Position numbers and translations under genes: made by a program | Shown here: positions 55,298 to 63,611 of the stretch, piece by piece | Layout: every line of letters starts with the position of its first letter | How positions within the stretch are numbered: position 1 is the first letter of the stretch | Source of the DNA: Paenibacillus woosongensis | Lineage (GTDB): Bacteria > Bacillota > Bacilli > Paenibacillales > Paenibacillaceae | DNA: 64,000 nt | Assembly (NCBI RefSeq): GCF_030122845.1 | Contig: NZ_CP126084.1 | Span: 2,852,001 to 2,916,000 of the forward strand | Direction: 5' to 3' | Notes under the pieces: model-generated | Database searches by the model: none | What the model was told of the DNA's origin: nothing | What the model saw: the letters and a program-made list of their open reading frames with translations, nothing else

Positions 55298-57095
55298 TCT
55301 CTTCCCTCCAGTAACGATCCAGAAAACGTGCAAAAGCCGCACTGTCCTCTGTCGTCATTTCTCCGGCCATTTCCTGTCTCATGCTCAGGGAGATTGGCTC
55401 GACAGGGATATATGTTCCGTCCCGGTATTCCAGCACCACCCTTTCACGGTAACCTTGCTTCTGGCGGTCGCACTCCGTTATTTTTTCGATATACCGCTGG
55501 CCGGACATATCCTTCCGCAAATGGACATCGAAATCAATTACGCTGACGACCTGCCGTTCCGCTATCTGTTCATCACGAAATACGCCTGTCTTAAGCAAGG
55601 AATTGCGCAGCGATTCGATCAGATCGCGAAACGTTTTGGCATGATGGGTAAACAGGGTGAACAGGCTGGCCACCTGGGCCATCTGAATCATCCAGGACGC
55701 TACATCATCGGTGGCCACTTCGCCAAGTATATTCACGGTACCGTCCGTCTTCTTCTGCAAATCCAACCCGGCCTGCCCCGACACATACTCCGTCTCCCGG
55801 AACGTCATAATATTTCTATTGCTGTACAGCTTGCGCAAGTTCAGTTCAAAGGACATCTCTTGAACCCTCAAAGTATAGGTGGGATAAATGTACTTCACCA
55901 AGGCCATTAACATCGTCGTTTTGCCGGAGCCCTGGGAGCCGGTAATCGACGTAATCCTGCTGCCTTTCATCAGAAATTTGAGCAAGCCTATCGGCAATTC
56001 GGCATCTTCCCCGACAATAAGCTGCTCCAGCGCTGCGCTGCGCAAATCGAACTTCCGGACGAAGAAGGCCCATGATTCGGCAAAGGGCGGCCGAACGACG
56101 ACAACCCGGGAGCCATCCTTCATTTCATTGACCTTATAACCGTTAGCCTCGGTTAGCTGGCCAGGTAAATTGTATTTATATATGTTCTGGCAAACCCGCT
56201 TGAGTTCCGCCTCTTCCCCGAAACTCATGAAGGACAGACGAATGCTTTTGCCCATATAAAAAATCCAGACGCTTTCCCATATCCAGGATTTTGCATGACC
56301 GTCTTCATCGTCCGTTTCTCCACGGCTTTCCCAGCCAAACTGGGGGCCGGATCCCAAGGAACCCCAGTCATCATCCATAGCAGCAATGCCGTTCACTCCC
56401 CCGCTGAACCCGTCAATCCGCTGCTCCTTAATCTCGTCTACCACCGAAAAGCCTTTATACTGCTGATAGACGCGCTGTACGAGAATATCCAGCTTCTCCC
56501 GAAAGGCAAGCTCCCGGTATTCGGCATAAAACACCTCGTCGATATCCTCGCTGTTAATATCGTAATAGGCAGCGTCATCATGTCCATTCGCCTGCTTGGG
56601 CTCATCAAGTCGATAGGTCTCAATCAGCATCGCTAAAGCCTTATCGCCGAAGCGCTGAGCATACAAATACAAGACAATTTCGAACCGGTCCTGGGACGTC
56701 AGCCGTTCGCGATGGTGGAAAGGGATATACTTGCCGATCGTCTGCTCATTGACACCGCAGCCCTTGATCAGCAAATCCTTAATATAGGATTTCACGTACC
56801 TTTTATCACCCCGGTCGCCCCAGGTGCAGCCCCGAAGCGCTTTCCGAAGCTCTGCGCGGCTCTTTAACTTACGCTGCCAGGCGTCCTCGCTCATGCCCCA
56901 ATCATTCAGTTGAGCCCTGCTCAATTCATGAAGCTGTTTCTTTACATAGGCAACAAGCGTATCTATTGGAGCGGACTCTTCATGAAATGCCGATTGGGCG
57001 GGGGTCTTCTCTACGGAGAGGGCTTTGATCCAAACGTAGGCGATACCCAACAGCAGGACGCATAATATACCGAGCAGGTTGGCAAATTGGGTCAC
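55287..57095 (-). CDS. CpaF/TadA-type secretion ATPase with membrane anchor
   Basis: The motor ATPase of the system, 602 residues. Walker A is GSQGSGKTTM (about residue 360), followed by the Asp-box region with EMSFELNL and a Walker-B-like ILGEVATDD with the histidine-rich FTHHAKT. This resembles TadA/CpaF, the type II/IV secretion ATPase that drives Flp pilus assembly. Unusually it has an N-terminal membrane span (about 8-27) and an extra N-terminal domain of about 270 residues. The start is GTG, with AAGGAG eight bases upstream. It overlaps the fused TadB/C gene. Confidence 0.82.
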   Translation of the reverse strand: MTQFANLLGILCVLLLGIAYVWIKALSVEKTPAQSAFHEESAPIDTLVAYVKKQLHELSRAQLNDWGMSEDAWQRKLKSRAELRKALRGCTWGDRGDKRYVKSYIKDLLIKGCGVNEQTIGKYIPFHHRERLTSQDRFEIVLYLYAQRFGDKALAMLIETYRLDEPKQANGHDDAAYYDINSEDIDEVFYAEYRELAFREKLDILVQRVYQQYKGFSVVDEIKEQRIDGFSGGVNGIAAMDDDWGSLGSGPQFGWESRGETDDEDGHAKSWIWESVWIFYMGKSIRLSFMSFGEEAELKRVCQNIYKYNLPGQLTEANGYKVNEMKDGSRVVVVRPPFAESWAFFVRKFDLRSAALEQLIVGEDAELPIGLLKFLMKGSRITSITGSQGSGKTTMLMALVKYIYPTYTLRVQEMSFELNLRKLYSNRNIMTFRETEYVSGQAGLDLQKKTDGTVNILGEVATDDVASWMIQMAQVASLFTLFTHHAKTFRDLIESLRNSLLKTGVFRDEQIAERQVVSVIDFDVHLRKDMSGQRYIEKITECDRQKQGYRERVVLEYRDGTYIPVEPISLSMRQEMAGEMTTEDSAAFARFLDRYWREEIGA

Positions 57096-57098
57096 TGG

Positions 57099-57950
57099 TC
57101 ATGCTCCTTTCACATTGCTGTCCAGCGCGGTGTCGCTGGCCCGCTCCTTCGATGAAAGCGCTAGGCGAACAAGCTCTTTACAGCTAAATAAAAATTGCTC
57201 CCTCTCGTACCCGCGCCCCTTCAACAACCTGTACCGCCGGAAGAAGGCGATGATATCCTGGCCGTTCCATGCATCGCTAAACTCGGTATGATACGGAATA
57301 CCGATCATCGGCACCTCACAGTTATAACGGCGCTTAATATTTTGCAGACTCCATTTCGAAGCGGCATCATACTGGTGGATGACAATAGCTTGGGGCATCT
57401 CGCTGTCCGTCCGCTCCATGCTGCCGTTCATTTCAAAAAAAGTATCCAGCTCGACCCGATTTTGCCGAAGTACCGCAACAAGCGTATCTTCACTGCGAGG
57501 CAGCCAGTTGTTCTGTACAAGAGCATGGACGCCGGATAACTGCATAACAATGATGTCATAGTATCGTTCGGCGATATTGAGGATCGCTCCCAGCTCTGCA
57601 GAAAGAAGCATCTCACTCGTGCCGGCGCCTACCGGCTTAAGGCCATCAACCATATCGAGCCGTCCCGGCAAAAGCGGATAAGTGTAATCCTTCATGTCAG
57701 CCTGAAGCAAACGCTCACTTTCGGCAAGGCGGATTAGCGCCTCCATGCCATGATCCTGCACGGGCAAGCCCAGATCGTCCTCCATCTCCTTATCACGCAA
57801 TGAAAATCCTTCCTCTATGCCTGTACCGGCAGCTCCGCAATTCATGAGCAGCAGATGATATTTCTCGTGCAGGCCCCCTTGTACTCCAAAGGCCGCAGCG
57901 ACCTCTGCCGAGCCGCCATATCCCATATCCCAAAAAACGACTTTACTCAT
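57099..57950 (-). CDS. TadZ/ParA-like protein with broken Walker A (first of two)
   Basis: A 283-residue soluble protein. The N-terminal part reads VVFWDMGYGGSAEVAAAFG, in the position of a ParA-type P-loop but without the KGGxGKT lysines. A Walker-B-like IIVMQLSG follows at about residue 160. The layout suggests a ParA/TadZ fold that may bind but not hydrolyse nucleotides, or serve as a scaffold. AAAGGAG lies five bases before the ATG, which overlaps the previous gene by eight bases. It directly precedes the CpaF gene, the usual place of CpaE/TadZ. Confidence 0.68.
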   Translation of the reverse strand: MSKVVFWDMGYGGSAEVAAAFGVQGGLHEKYHLLLMNCGAAGTGIEEGFSLRDKEMEDDLGLPVQDHGMEALIRLAESERLLQADMKDYTYPLLPGRLDMVDGLKPVGAGTSEMLLSAELGAILNIAERYYDIIVMQLSGVHALVQNNWLPRSEDTLVAVLRQNRVELDTFFEMNGSMERTDSEMPQAIVIHQYDAASKWSLQNIKRRYNCEVPMIGIPYHTEFSDAWNGQDIIAFFRRYRLLKGRGYEREQFLFSCKELVRLALSSKERASDTALDSNVKGA

Positions 57951-58635
57951 GCCTGCTCCTTTCCGCTTTGCGCAGCGCTTTTTGTACCGTTCTGAATTCC
58001 CATCCGGCCAATTGGCTTATCAAATCGGCAATCGCCCTTTTATAAGCACGGGTAATCCGGTTCAAGCGCAAGGTTTGGGAATGCTCATTCTCCGTTTGCA
58101 CGGCAACATTGATTTCATCAAAGGGGATTCGAATATTCGCTTCCGTCCAGTCGATAGGCAACTGCTCCATCAAGCTCATTACATATCGCTCATCAACATA
58201 AGTGTCCATCGCCCGCGTAAACACAGGGCGTACTTTCAGCCCGCTAAGCTGCGGCCACATCTCGAATAAACGGCTGAAAAATTCGCAGCTTCCAGCGATT
58301 TCATAACGGTCATAGCTTGCGACCCAGACCACCTGCCCTGCCTCGCTCCATAGATGCCAGCCCGCTGGAATCAAGTGATTAACATCATACAGGCAGAAAT
58401 CGTAAGTTTCCCAGCTCTCCGGCTCCTCCATTTCGGGCCCTGCCCGAAAGACGTCAAACCCGTTAAACTCGGTAATTTCCTTCCCTCCAGAAATTCCGCC
58501 GATCACATAACGGTATTTCCCCCGATCAGTGGCATCGATCAGAAGCACTCGATGTCCTGAAGTGGCCAACACCTTGCAGATGTAAAGCAGCAAATCTCGT
58601 TTATCCGCAGCGCCCGCAAATATCCAACGCACCAC
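57943..58635 (-). CDS. TadZ/ParA-like protein with broken Walker A (second of two)
   Basis: A protein of about 230 residues. It begins VRWIFAGAADKRDLLLYI, again a P-loop position without the Walker lysine, followed by VLLIDATDRGKYRY and a Walker-B-like DFCLYDVNHL. This fits a ParA/TadZ-like fold. Three GTG codons stand in a row (58638, 58635 and 58632); AAGGAG lies six to twelve bases upstream, and I use the middle one. It follows the CpaB-like gene, whose stop overlaps its ribosome binding site. The function may be pole localisation of the machine, as for CpaE; that is an inference. Confidence 0.62.
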   Translation of the reverse strand: MVRWIFAGAADKRDLLLYICKVLATSGHRVLLIDATDRGKYRYVIGGISGGKEITEFNGFDVFRAGPEMEEPESWETYDFCLYDVNHLIPAGWHLWSEAGQVVWVASYDRYEIAGSCEFFSRLFEMWPQLSGLKVRPVFTRAMDTYVDERYVMSLMEQLPIDWTEANIRIPFDEINVAVQTENEHSQTLRLNRITRAYKRAIADLISQLAGWEFRTVQKALRKAERSRHE

Positions 58636-58648
58636 CACTATCAGCTCC

Positions 58649-59548
58649 TTAATACGTATTAGGCACCATCTCGAAACTATCGCCGGAAGACGCTGCCTCT
58701 GCGTTTCGATCGGCGTGGCGCCCTGCGAATTCCACTGCATTCTGGGGCGACAAGACGGACAAATCAGCTTCTAATATTTGCCTTGTGGAATGGGATAAAG
58801 CATGCTCGGCCCGTGAAACAATATTGGGGTCTTTCTTAATCAGTTCCAATACGGCCTTGTTTGCCGGGTAAGTCGGGATGGCCTTTGCCTGCAGCTGCGG
58901 CTCCACGTATGCAAGCGCGTATATTGAAGCCTTATGCAAATACGCATCCACAACCGCACTGGAAAGGGACAATATTTCCATTTCATTCAGCGTTACCGTC
59001 ACCAAGCCCCCGTTCAACTGCTCAATTTTCTTCTTGGACAGCAGAATATAGTCTTGACCAGTCGGGAATTGAATGCGCACGTCTACGACGTCATGCTTCT
59101 GAAGCGCGGCGGGAAGCTGGACAAAGCCCATTTCCCTCCAGCGCAGATCATGGGGCGTAGGCTCGTCCGCGTACAATAACCCGGGTGTTAGCAGCGTCTG
59201 TGACGTCAAGGCAATCTTGACGCTTTTTCCGGCGATTTCTTCTTTAGACTTCATGAAATTGGCGGGCACGCTGTCCGCGGGAAGCTCCACTCTTCTTAAA
59301 TCCTCAGAACGGATAGGATGTCCCGCGGAGATATCCCGGGCAAGCACCCATCCGGATACCGATCGGCGTTCTTTCTCCTCTTTAAGCTCCTGAATTTTGC
59401 TCTCATACTCTTGAACAAGAGAAGTTCTCATGTGATGAACCTGCCTCGCTTGATATATGGCATAACCGGCAAACAGGAGACCAACAATTCCTGCGCCCGC
59501 CAATCCGGCAATCATCAACTGCTTTGTCCGCTGCCTCAATCTGGACAT
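58649..59548 (-). CDS. CpaB/RcpC-like SAF-domain protein
   Basis: A 299-residue protein with one N-terminal span (about 12-30), a coiled-coil (about 38-62, EYESKIQELKEEKERR) and an SAF domain (about 65-130, GWVLARDISAGHPIRSEDL as in CpaB). CpaB/RcpC proteins sit at the envelope of Tad pili. AAAGGAAG precedes the ATG. It starts directly after the stop of the kinase fusion (TAG|ATG) and is therefore co-translated with it. The C-terminus is less conserved. Confidence 0.8.
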   Translation of the reverse strand: MSRLRQRTKQLMIAGLAGAGIVGLLFAGYAIYQARQVHHMRTSLVQEYESKIQELKEEKERRSVSGWVLARDISAGHPIRSEDLRRVELPADSVPANFMKSKEEIAGKSVKIALTSQTLLTPGLLYADEPTPHDLRWREMGFVQLPAALQKHDVVDVRIQFPTGQDYILLSKKKIEQLNGGLVTVTLNEMEILSLSSAVVDAYLHKASIYALAYVEPQLQAKAIPTYPANKAVLELIKKDPNIVSRAEHALSHSTRQILEADLSVLSPQNAVEFAGRHADRNAEAASSGDSFEMVPNTY

Positions 59549-61051
59549 CTAGTTACCGCTTCCTTTCCAACGTTTTCTCCTAAAACCAAAGCCCGTCACT
59601 TCCACCCGTGAACTCTTCGCTGCCTCGGGATAACATACTTTCATCAATTCGCCCACCATTGCCTGACCAGGCTCAAATGGATCGCTCTCCTCAGCAATCT
59701 CATACACCCGATCGGTGCCTAAATGCTTGCGAAGCCGGCGTTGTGCCCCCCTCCCGCCCAAGGGAATGAAGCAGACCCATCTGCGCCGAATGGCTTCGCC
59801 AACCCGAAACCCGATGCTTAACGCTTCCTCCTCCCGCCATTCAGCCCCGGAAACGACGAGGATCGGCAAATCAGCCCGCGAGAACTCCTCAATCAACTCC
59901 CTGCGCCCGGTGGAACCAAGATCGCAGATCACGAACTCATATCCTTCAGCAAGCAGTTCGATCCACTCAGCCCATGAGGGATGACGTACATAGTCGACCG
60001 CATGAATTCGAAACCGCTGCGGTACGGAAGCATGATCCGCCCTCGATTTCGCCCGTCCTGTAACCGCATGGGCAAGTTGTGTAAACGCTGCTGCGCCCGC
60101 CTCCATCTCAACGACAGCCACACGCTTGGAGTAACGGGATAACGCATGAGCGATCATGATTGCCGTATGGGTAACCCCAATTCCTGGACTCGCCCCCATT
60201 ACTGCAATCACGCTGCAGCGTTTGGGCCGTCCAGCCTCCTCGTGTTCCCGAGCCCCCGCAATCAACGATAGCGCCCGGCTAGTCTCTATCGCCGATGGGT
60301 ATCTGTCCTGGGGTTCGGCCTGCAGCAAGCGCTGCAAAACAGGAAGCAATCGCTCATAACCATTCCTGCGAATTACGCTTGCCGCCTCCTCGGACCAAAC
60401 ACTGTGCGCTCCCCCCGTTCCGAGGTAAAGGAGAACCGCTCCTAAGGAATATAGATCCGTCCGGCAATCGCTTTGCCTGCCCCCATACTGCTCTGGGGCG
60501 GCAAAGCCTGCCGAACCGATCAACACCGTATCCTCCGCCTGATCCTCCTTGTATCTCCGGGCAATTCCAAAATCGATAAACCTGATTTCCCCATGCTGGT
60601 CCACCAGCAGATTGGCAGGCTTCAAATCCCGGTGGATGATCGGTGGCTCATGGCAGTGCAAATATTGAAGACCTTCGCAAATTTGCTGCCCGATGGATAT
60701 TAAAGAAGGCAGGGTCAATTCACTTCCTTGCCTTTCCGCGTAGCGGTCTAGATGCTCTCCTTCTACATAGTCCATAATCATGTACAAGTGACCCGTTTCG
60801 GACGGTCTAGAGATGTCTATAATTCTTGGTAATCTAGGATGATCCAAAGCAATTAGCAGCGCCGCCTCCTCTTCCAAAGAAATATTGAAATGCATCGCTG
60901 GAGCGACTACCTTCATCGCCCATACTTTGCCAGGCAGCTTCAGATCGGATACCAGATAGACCCGGCTCATGCCGCCTGCTCCAATCATGCGTTCAATTCT
61001 ATATCTGCCCGCAATGATTTCGCCGGCAGCCAGCACCTCGATCAATGGCAA
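59549..61051 (-). CDS. Hanks-type Ser/Thr kinase fused to a ParA/TadZ-like domain
   Basis: A 500-residue protein in two parts. Residues about 10-265 form a Hanks kinase: Gly-rich loop IGAGGMSRVYLV, Lys in AMKVV, catalytic HRDLKPAN, DFGIARRY and AAPEQYGG. Residues about 275-490 resemble a ParA/TadZ ATPase: SVIAVMGASPGIGVTHTA stands where the P-loop KGGxGKT would be (no lysine), followed by VAVVEMEAG and VICDLGSTG. The fusion is unusual. No PASTA domains or membrane span are present. I start at TTG 61051, with AAGGAGG seven bases upstream. It is the first gene of the Tad-like operon and may phosphorylate its parts. Confidence 0.8.
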   Translation of the reverse strand: MPLIEVLAAGEIIAGRYRIERMIGAGGMSRVYLVSDLKLPGKVWAMKVVAPAMHFNISLEEEAALLIALDHPRLPRIIDISRPSETGHLYMIMDYVEGEHLDRYAERQGSELTLPSLISIGQQICEGLQYLHCHEPPIIHRDLKPANLLVDQHGEIRFIDFGIARRYKEDQAEDTVLIGSAGFAAPEQYGGRQSDCRTDLYSLGAVLLYLGTGGAHSVWSEEAASVIRRNGYERLLPVLQRLLQAEPQDRYPSAIETSRALSLIAGAREHEEAGRPKRCSVIAVMGASPGIGVTHTAIMIAHALSRYSKRVAVVEMEAGAAAFTQLAHAVTGRAKSRADHASVPQRFRIHAVDYVRHPSWAEWIELLAEGYEFVICDLGSTGRRELIEEFSRADLPILVVSGAEWREEEALSIGFRVGEAIRRRWVCFIPLGGRGAQRRLRKHLGTDRVYEIAEESDPFEPGQAMVGELMKVCYPEAAKSSRVEVTGFGFRRKRWKGSGN

Positions 61052-61073
61052 GCGAAAACCTCCTTCCACGCGC

Positions 61074-61143
61074 AAAAAAAGGGAAAGCATCCATGCTTGA
61101 TGCCCGGTCTTGCCGGAGCATAATCATGGGATACTTTCCCTTT
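61074..61143 (-). terminator. Intrinsic terminator in the leader of the Tad-like operon
   Basis: A long hairpin (AAAGGGAAAG pairing with CTTTCCCTTT, then AT, CCATG/CATGG and an inner CCGG/CCGG) with a run of seven U on the minus strand. It lies between the promoter at 61171-61200 and the kinase start, only about 15 bases before the ribosome binding site. It can end transcripts from the gene at 61232 and can also attenuate the operon. Confidence 0.8.
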
Positions 61144-61170
61144 ATTGGCTGTTTGTATAATTTTGGAACC

Positions 61171-61200
61171 AGTATACGTGATCGAACGGCGTTTTGTAAA
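61171..61200 (-). promoter_or_regulatory. Promoter of the Tad-like operon
   Basis: TTTACA (61195-61200), 18 bases, TATACT (61171-61176), on the minus strand. Transcription would begin near 61164 and run into the hairpin before reaching the kinase gene. Confidence 0.65.
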
Positions 61201-61231
61201 GTCCTTTTTGCCGCCCTTTTAATTAATGATA

Positions 61232-62341
61232 TTAATATTTAATCATATATAGTGTTATTTCGTCCCGATTATGGAACAGCTGTTTCGCCCTTTGCACCTG
61301 CAGACGAGACTCCTGAAATATACCGATCACCTCTTGAATAAGAGCCATCGGCTTCTTGCTCAACAGCTTGACCGTAACGATGGCCGTTCCGCCGGGCGCC
61401 AACGTATACAACAAATCGCTAACCAGCTTCGCCGTCAGCTTTGGGCTCCAGCTCATATCGCAGACCAGCAAATCGAACTGATGCTCCCGAAGCTTCACTT
61501 CGCCGGCATTTTTTCTAAGTATGGTTAAATTCGGAGCATTCAGCAGCGATGGGTGCATTTTGGCTGGATCCACCGCCGTCACACTAAGCCCCCGCTCTAG
61601 CAGAAAAGAAGTCCAGCCCCCGGGAGCGGCACCGATATCCAGCGCCTCGCGAAACGCCGTAAAATCAACGCCGAAGACCAGCTCGGCCTCGAGCAGCTTG
61701 AATTTCGCCCGGGATATCTGCCCTTCCTCCCGCTGAAAGCGCACAGCACCGCCGTTCCAGTCTGAAATATTATCAGCCGGCCGCGATACTCCGGCATAGA
61801 GGGACTCTTTCCCTACGAACACCGAGAGGATATATTCGGCATCGCGAACGACGAAGTCTGCGTTCAAGCCGCTTAATTTGCTTTGGATCAGATCTTTTAG
61901 CTCTGCTGCGGGACCGCTCCAAAGCGAATTCTCAGTTTTCCTAGGCTGTACGGCAATTTTTGCCGCATTTCTCAGCCGCTGGTCGGAAAGCGCATTTGCC
62001 GCTAGCTTCTCCATTCCCTCCGCAAACTCATCTTGTCCGAGTCCGTTCCATTCCCAATCAATTTGGAATATATGTCTCAGAAAAACAGGCGGCCTCTCCG
62101 AAATCGCAGCAATCACACGTTCTGCTGGTTCCTGCAGCGTTACGCGAAGCACTTCTCCTGGTATCAGCACGGTACTTTTCACCGCACCGAATAATCGGCG
62201 AAGCTCCTCTTGCGCATACGGCGCAAAGCCGTGATTGGCTGTACAGATCCACTGGCTCTCCGGGCTTGTCGCCTCACCTGATCCGCTTAATGAAATATCT
62301 TGACTACTCAACGCAAAACCCCCAGAAGTAATGGCCGCCAT
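61232..62341 (-). CDS. FtsJ-type SAM-dependent RNA methyltransferase (RlmM-like)
   Basis: A 369-residue protein. The C-terminal two thirds is a Rossmann methyltransferase: SAM motif DIGAAPGGWTSFLL (about 216-229), VDPAKM, CDMSWSP (motif IV) and a K-containing TVKLLSKK in the K-D-K-E position. The N-terminal part (about 30-100) resembles the THUMP-like region of RlmM, which methylates 23S rRNA. The substrate is inferred. The start at 62341 has only a weak ribosome binding site, and a downstream TTG is possible. It lies upstream of the Tad-like operon. Confidence 0.8.
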   Translation of the reverse strand: MAAITSGGFALSSQDISLSGSGEATSPESQWICTANHGFAPYAQEELRRLFGAVKSTVLIPGEVLRVTLQEPAERVIAAISERPPVFLRHIFQIDWEWNGLGQDEFAEGMEKLAANALSDQRLRNAAKIAVQPRKTENSLWSGPAAELKDLIQSKLSGLNADFVVRDAEYILSVFVGKESLYAGVSRPADNISDWNGGAVRFQREEGQISRAKFKLLEAELVFGVDFTAFREALDIGAAPGGWTSFLLERGLSVTAVDPAKMHPSLLNAPNLTILRKNAGEVKLREHQFDLLVCDMSWSPKLTAKLVSDLLYTLAPGGTAIVTVKLLSKKPMALIQEVIGIFQESRLQVQRAKQLFHNRDEITLYMIKY

Positions 62342-62367
62342 CCAGCACGGCCTTAAAGTGAACTCAT

Positions 62368-62721
62368 CTAATTGCGGGCACTTCTTCTAGCCATGCCCTC
62401 GATTTCATCCAGGCGTTCAAATGGAATCGGTCCATTATGCAAAATAACGCACTCCGGCTTGTTCTGGTATAAAATTTCGTACATGCTTTTTTTCCCGGCC
62501 ATACTTGATGTATGCAAGAAAATCTCTCTTGGATACAATCCTTCCCGCGCGATGGCTGCAGCCACCTCGGCCCCCGTCTTCTCGCCCGGCCCCATATCGT
62601 AATCCAGCGACAAGATGTCGACTTCGGAAATCCGCAGAAGCTCTATGCACTCATCGACGGTCCTAACCAACGTAAACCCTGAGGGACAACGCCGCAAATC
62701 ATCCATATACACATGAATCAA
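62368..62721 (-). CDS. Receiver-like protein of the cyclic-phosphate-processing (cREC) family
   Basis: A protein of about 117 residues with a short receiver-like fold: MDDLRRCP near the N-terminus, LSLDYDMGPG in the middle and FLHTSS later. It resembles the cyclic-phosphate-processing receiver (cREC) family. The putative phospho-site Asp is in SLDYDMG. No output domain is present. I start at TTG 62721, with AAAGGACG seven bases upstream; the longer frame has no site. It lies 26 bases upstream of the methyltransferase and 26 bases after nfo. Role unknown. Confidence 0.7.
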   Translation of the reverse strand: MIHVYMDDLRRCPSGFTLVRTVDECIELLRISEVDILSLDYDMGPGEKTGAEVAAAIAREGLYPREIFLHTSSMAGKKSMYEILYQNKPECVILHNGPIPFERLDEIEGMARRSARN

Positions 62722-62747
62722 TGTTCTTCGTCCTTTCCCGCGGAATT

Positions 62748-63611
62748 TCAGCACCAGGCTTTCACCCACCGCCTCACCCGTTCCATATCTTCTCTATAGG
62801 TTCCATCTTCGCCTTTCTCACTCTCGAAAATCCATGGTATTCCCCGCACCTGATCGAGTTGCAGGAGCTTACGGAAGCCTCTTTCGCCAATGTAGCCCGA
62901 CCCAACCCGGGCATGCCGGTCTTTCCGTGAATGTGCTGGATATTTGGAATCATTGAGATGGATTACGGTTAATCCGCTCCAATAATCCAATTCGGCCGCT
63001 TTGCGGGCAAAGATATTGTCAGCTTCCCCGACCCACATTCCCGAAGCGAAGGCATGGCAGGTGTCGAGGCAAAAGCCGATGCGTTCGGGCGATTGGCACA
63101 GCTTACGGATCTGAACCAGCTCCTCCAAGGTCATGCCCATGTCTCCATGGTCACCGGCCTGATTCTCAATAAGCAGCTTAGCTTTGCCTTCCCAGCCGGA
63201 CAGCACCTTATTTATACATTGTATAATATTTTGATAACCTTGTAAGGGGTTTCCAGTCTTAAATGTACCAAAATGGACAATTATTCCCATAGATCCGCAT
63301 GCTTCTGCAATTTCAAGATCATTCCGCAGCGAACGAACGGTTCTTGCAAACTGATCAGGCGCTGCATGCAAATCGACCGCCAAATTGCTCGGATAGGGAG
63401 TATGGGCCACAGACCGTATTCCGTGCTGTTCGCAAAGCGTGCGGCAGCGCTCGGCATCCTGGCGGTCAAAATCTTTCACCGACAAGCTTCTCGGATTTTT
63501 TGGAAAATACTGAAACGCGCCTGCACCGGACGAAATCGCGAGTTGTGCGGCTCCCGCATATCCGCTGCGGATGCTGAGATGCCCGCCGACGATTGGCTTC
63601 TTAGCGGTCAT
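62748..63611 (-). CDS. nfo: Endonuclease IV (AP endonuclease)
   Basis: Cleaves DNA 5' to abasic sites. The 287-residue TIM-barrel protein has zinc-site motifs of the family: HTPY, VHFG, LIENQAGD, LDTCHAF, HLNDSK and FESEKG. I start at ATG 63611; upstream in-frame codons lie inside the glycosylase gene. It overlaps the Fpg-type gene by 11 bases, so glycosylase/lyase and AP endonuclease form one base-excision-repair unit. The HTPY and HLNDSK motifs match the short-type bacterial Nfo. Confidence 0.92.
   Translation of the reverse strand: MTAKKPIVGGHLSIRSGYAGAAQLAISSGAGAFQYFPKNPRSLSVKDFDRQDAERCRTLCEQHGIRSVAHTPYPSNLAVDLHAAPDQFARTVRSLRNDLEIAEACGSMGIIVHFGTFKTGNPLQGYQNIIQCINKVLSGWEGKAKLLIENQAGDHGDMGMTLEELVQIRKLCQSPERIGFCLDTCHAFASGMWVGEADNIFARKAAELDYWSGLTVIHLNDSKYPAHSRKDRHARVGSGYIGERGFRKLLQLDQVRGIPWIFESEKGEDGTYREDMERVRRWVKAWC

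Noticed and set aside
61074..61143. A possible c-di-GMP (GEMM) riboswitch in front of the Tad operon
   Set aside because: The conserved GACGCAAAG core and tetraloop-receptor parts are missing. The sequence is a simple long hairpin with a U-run.
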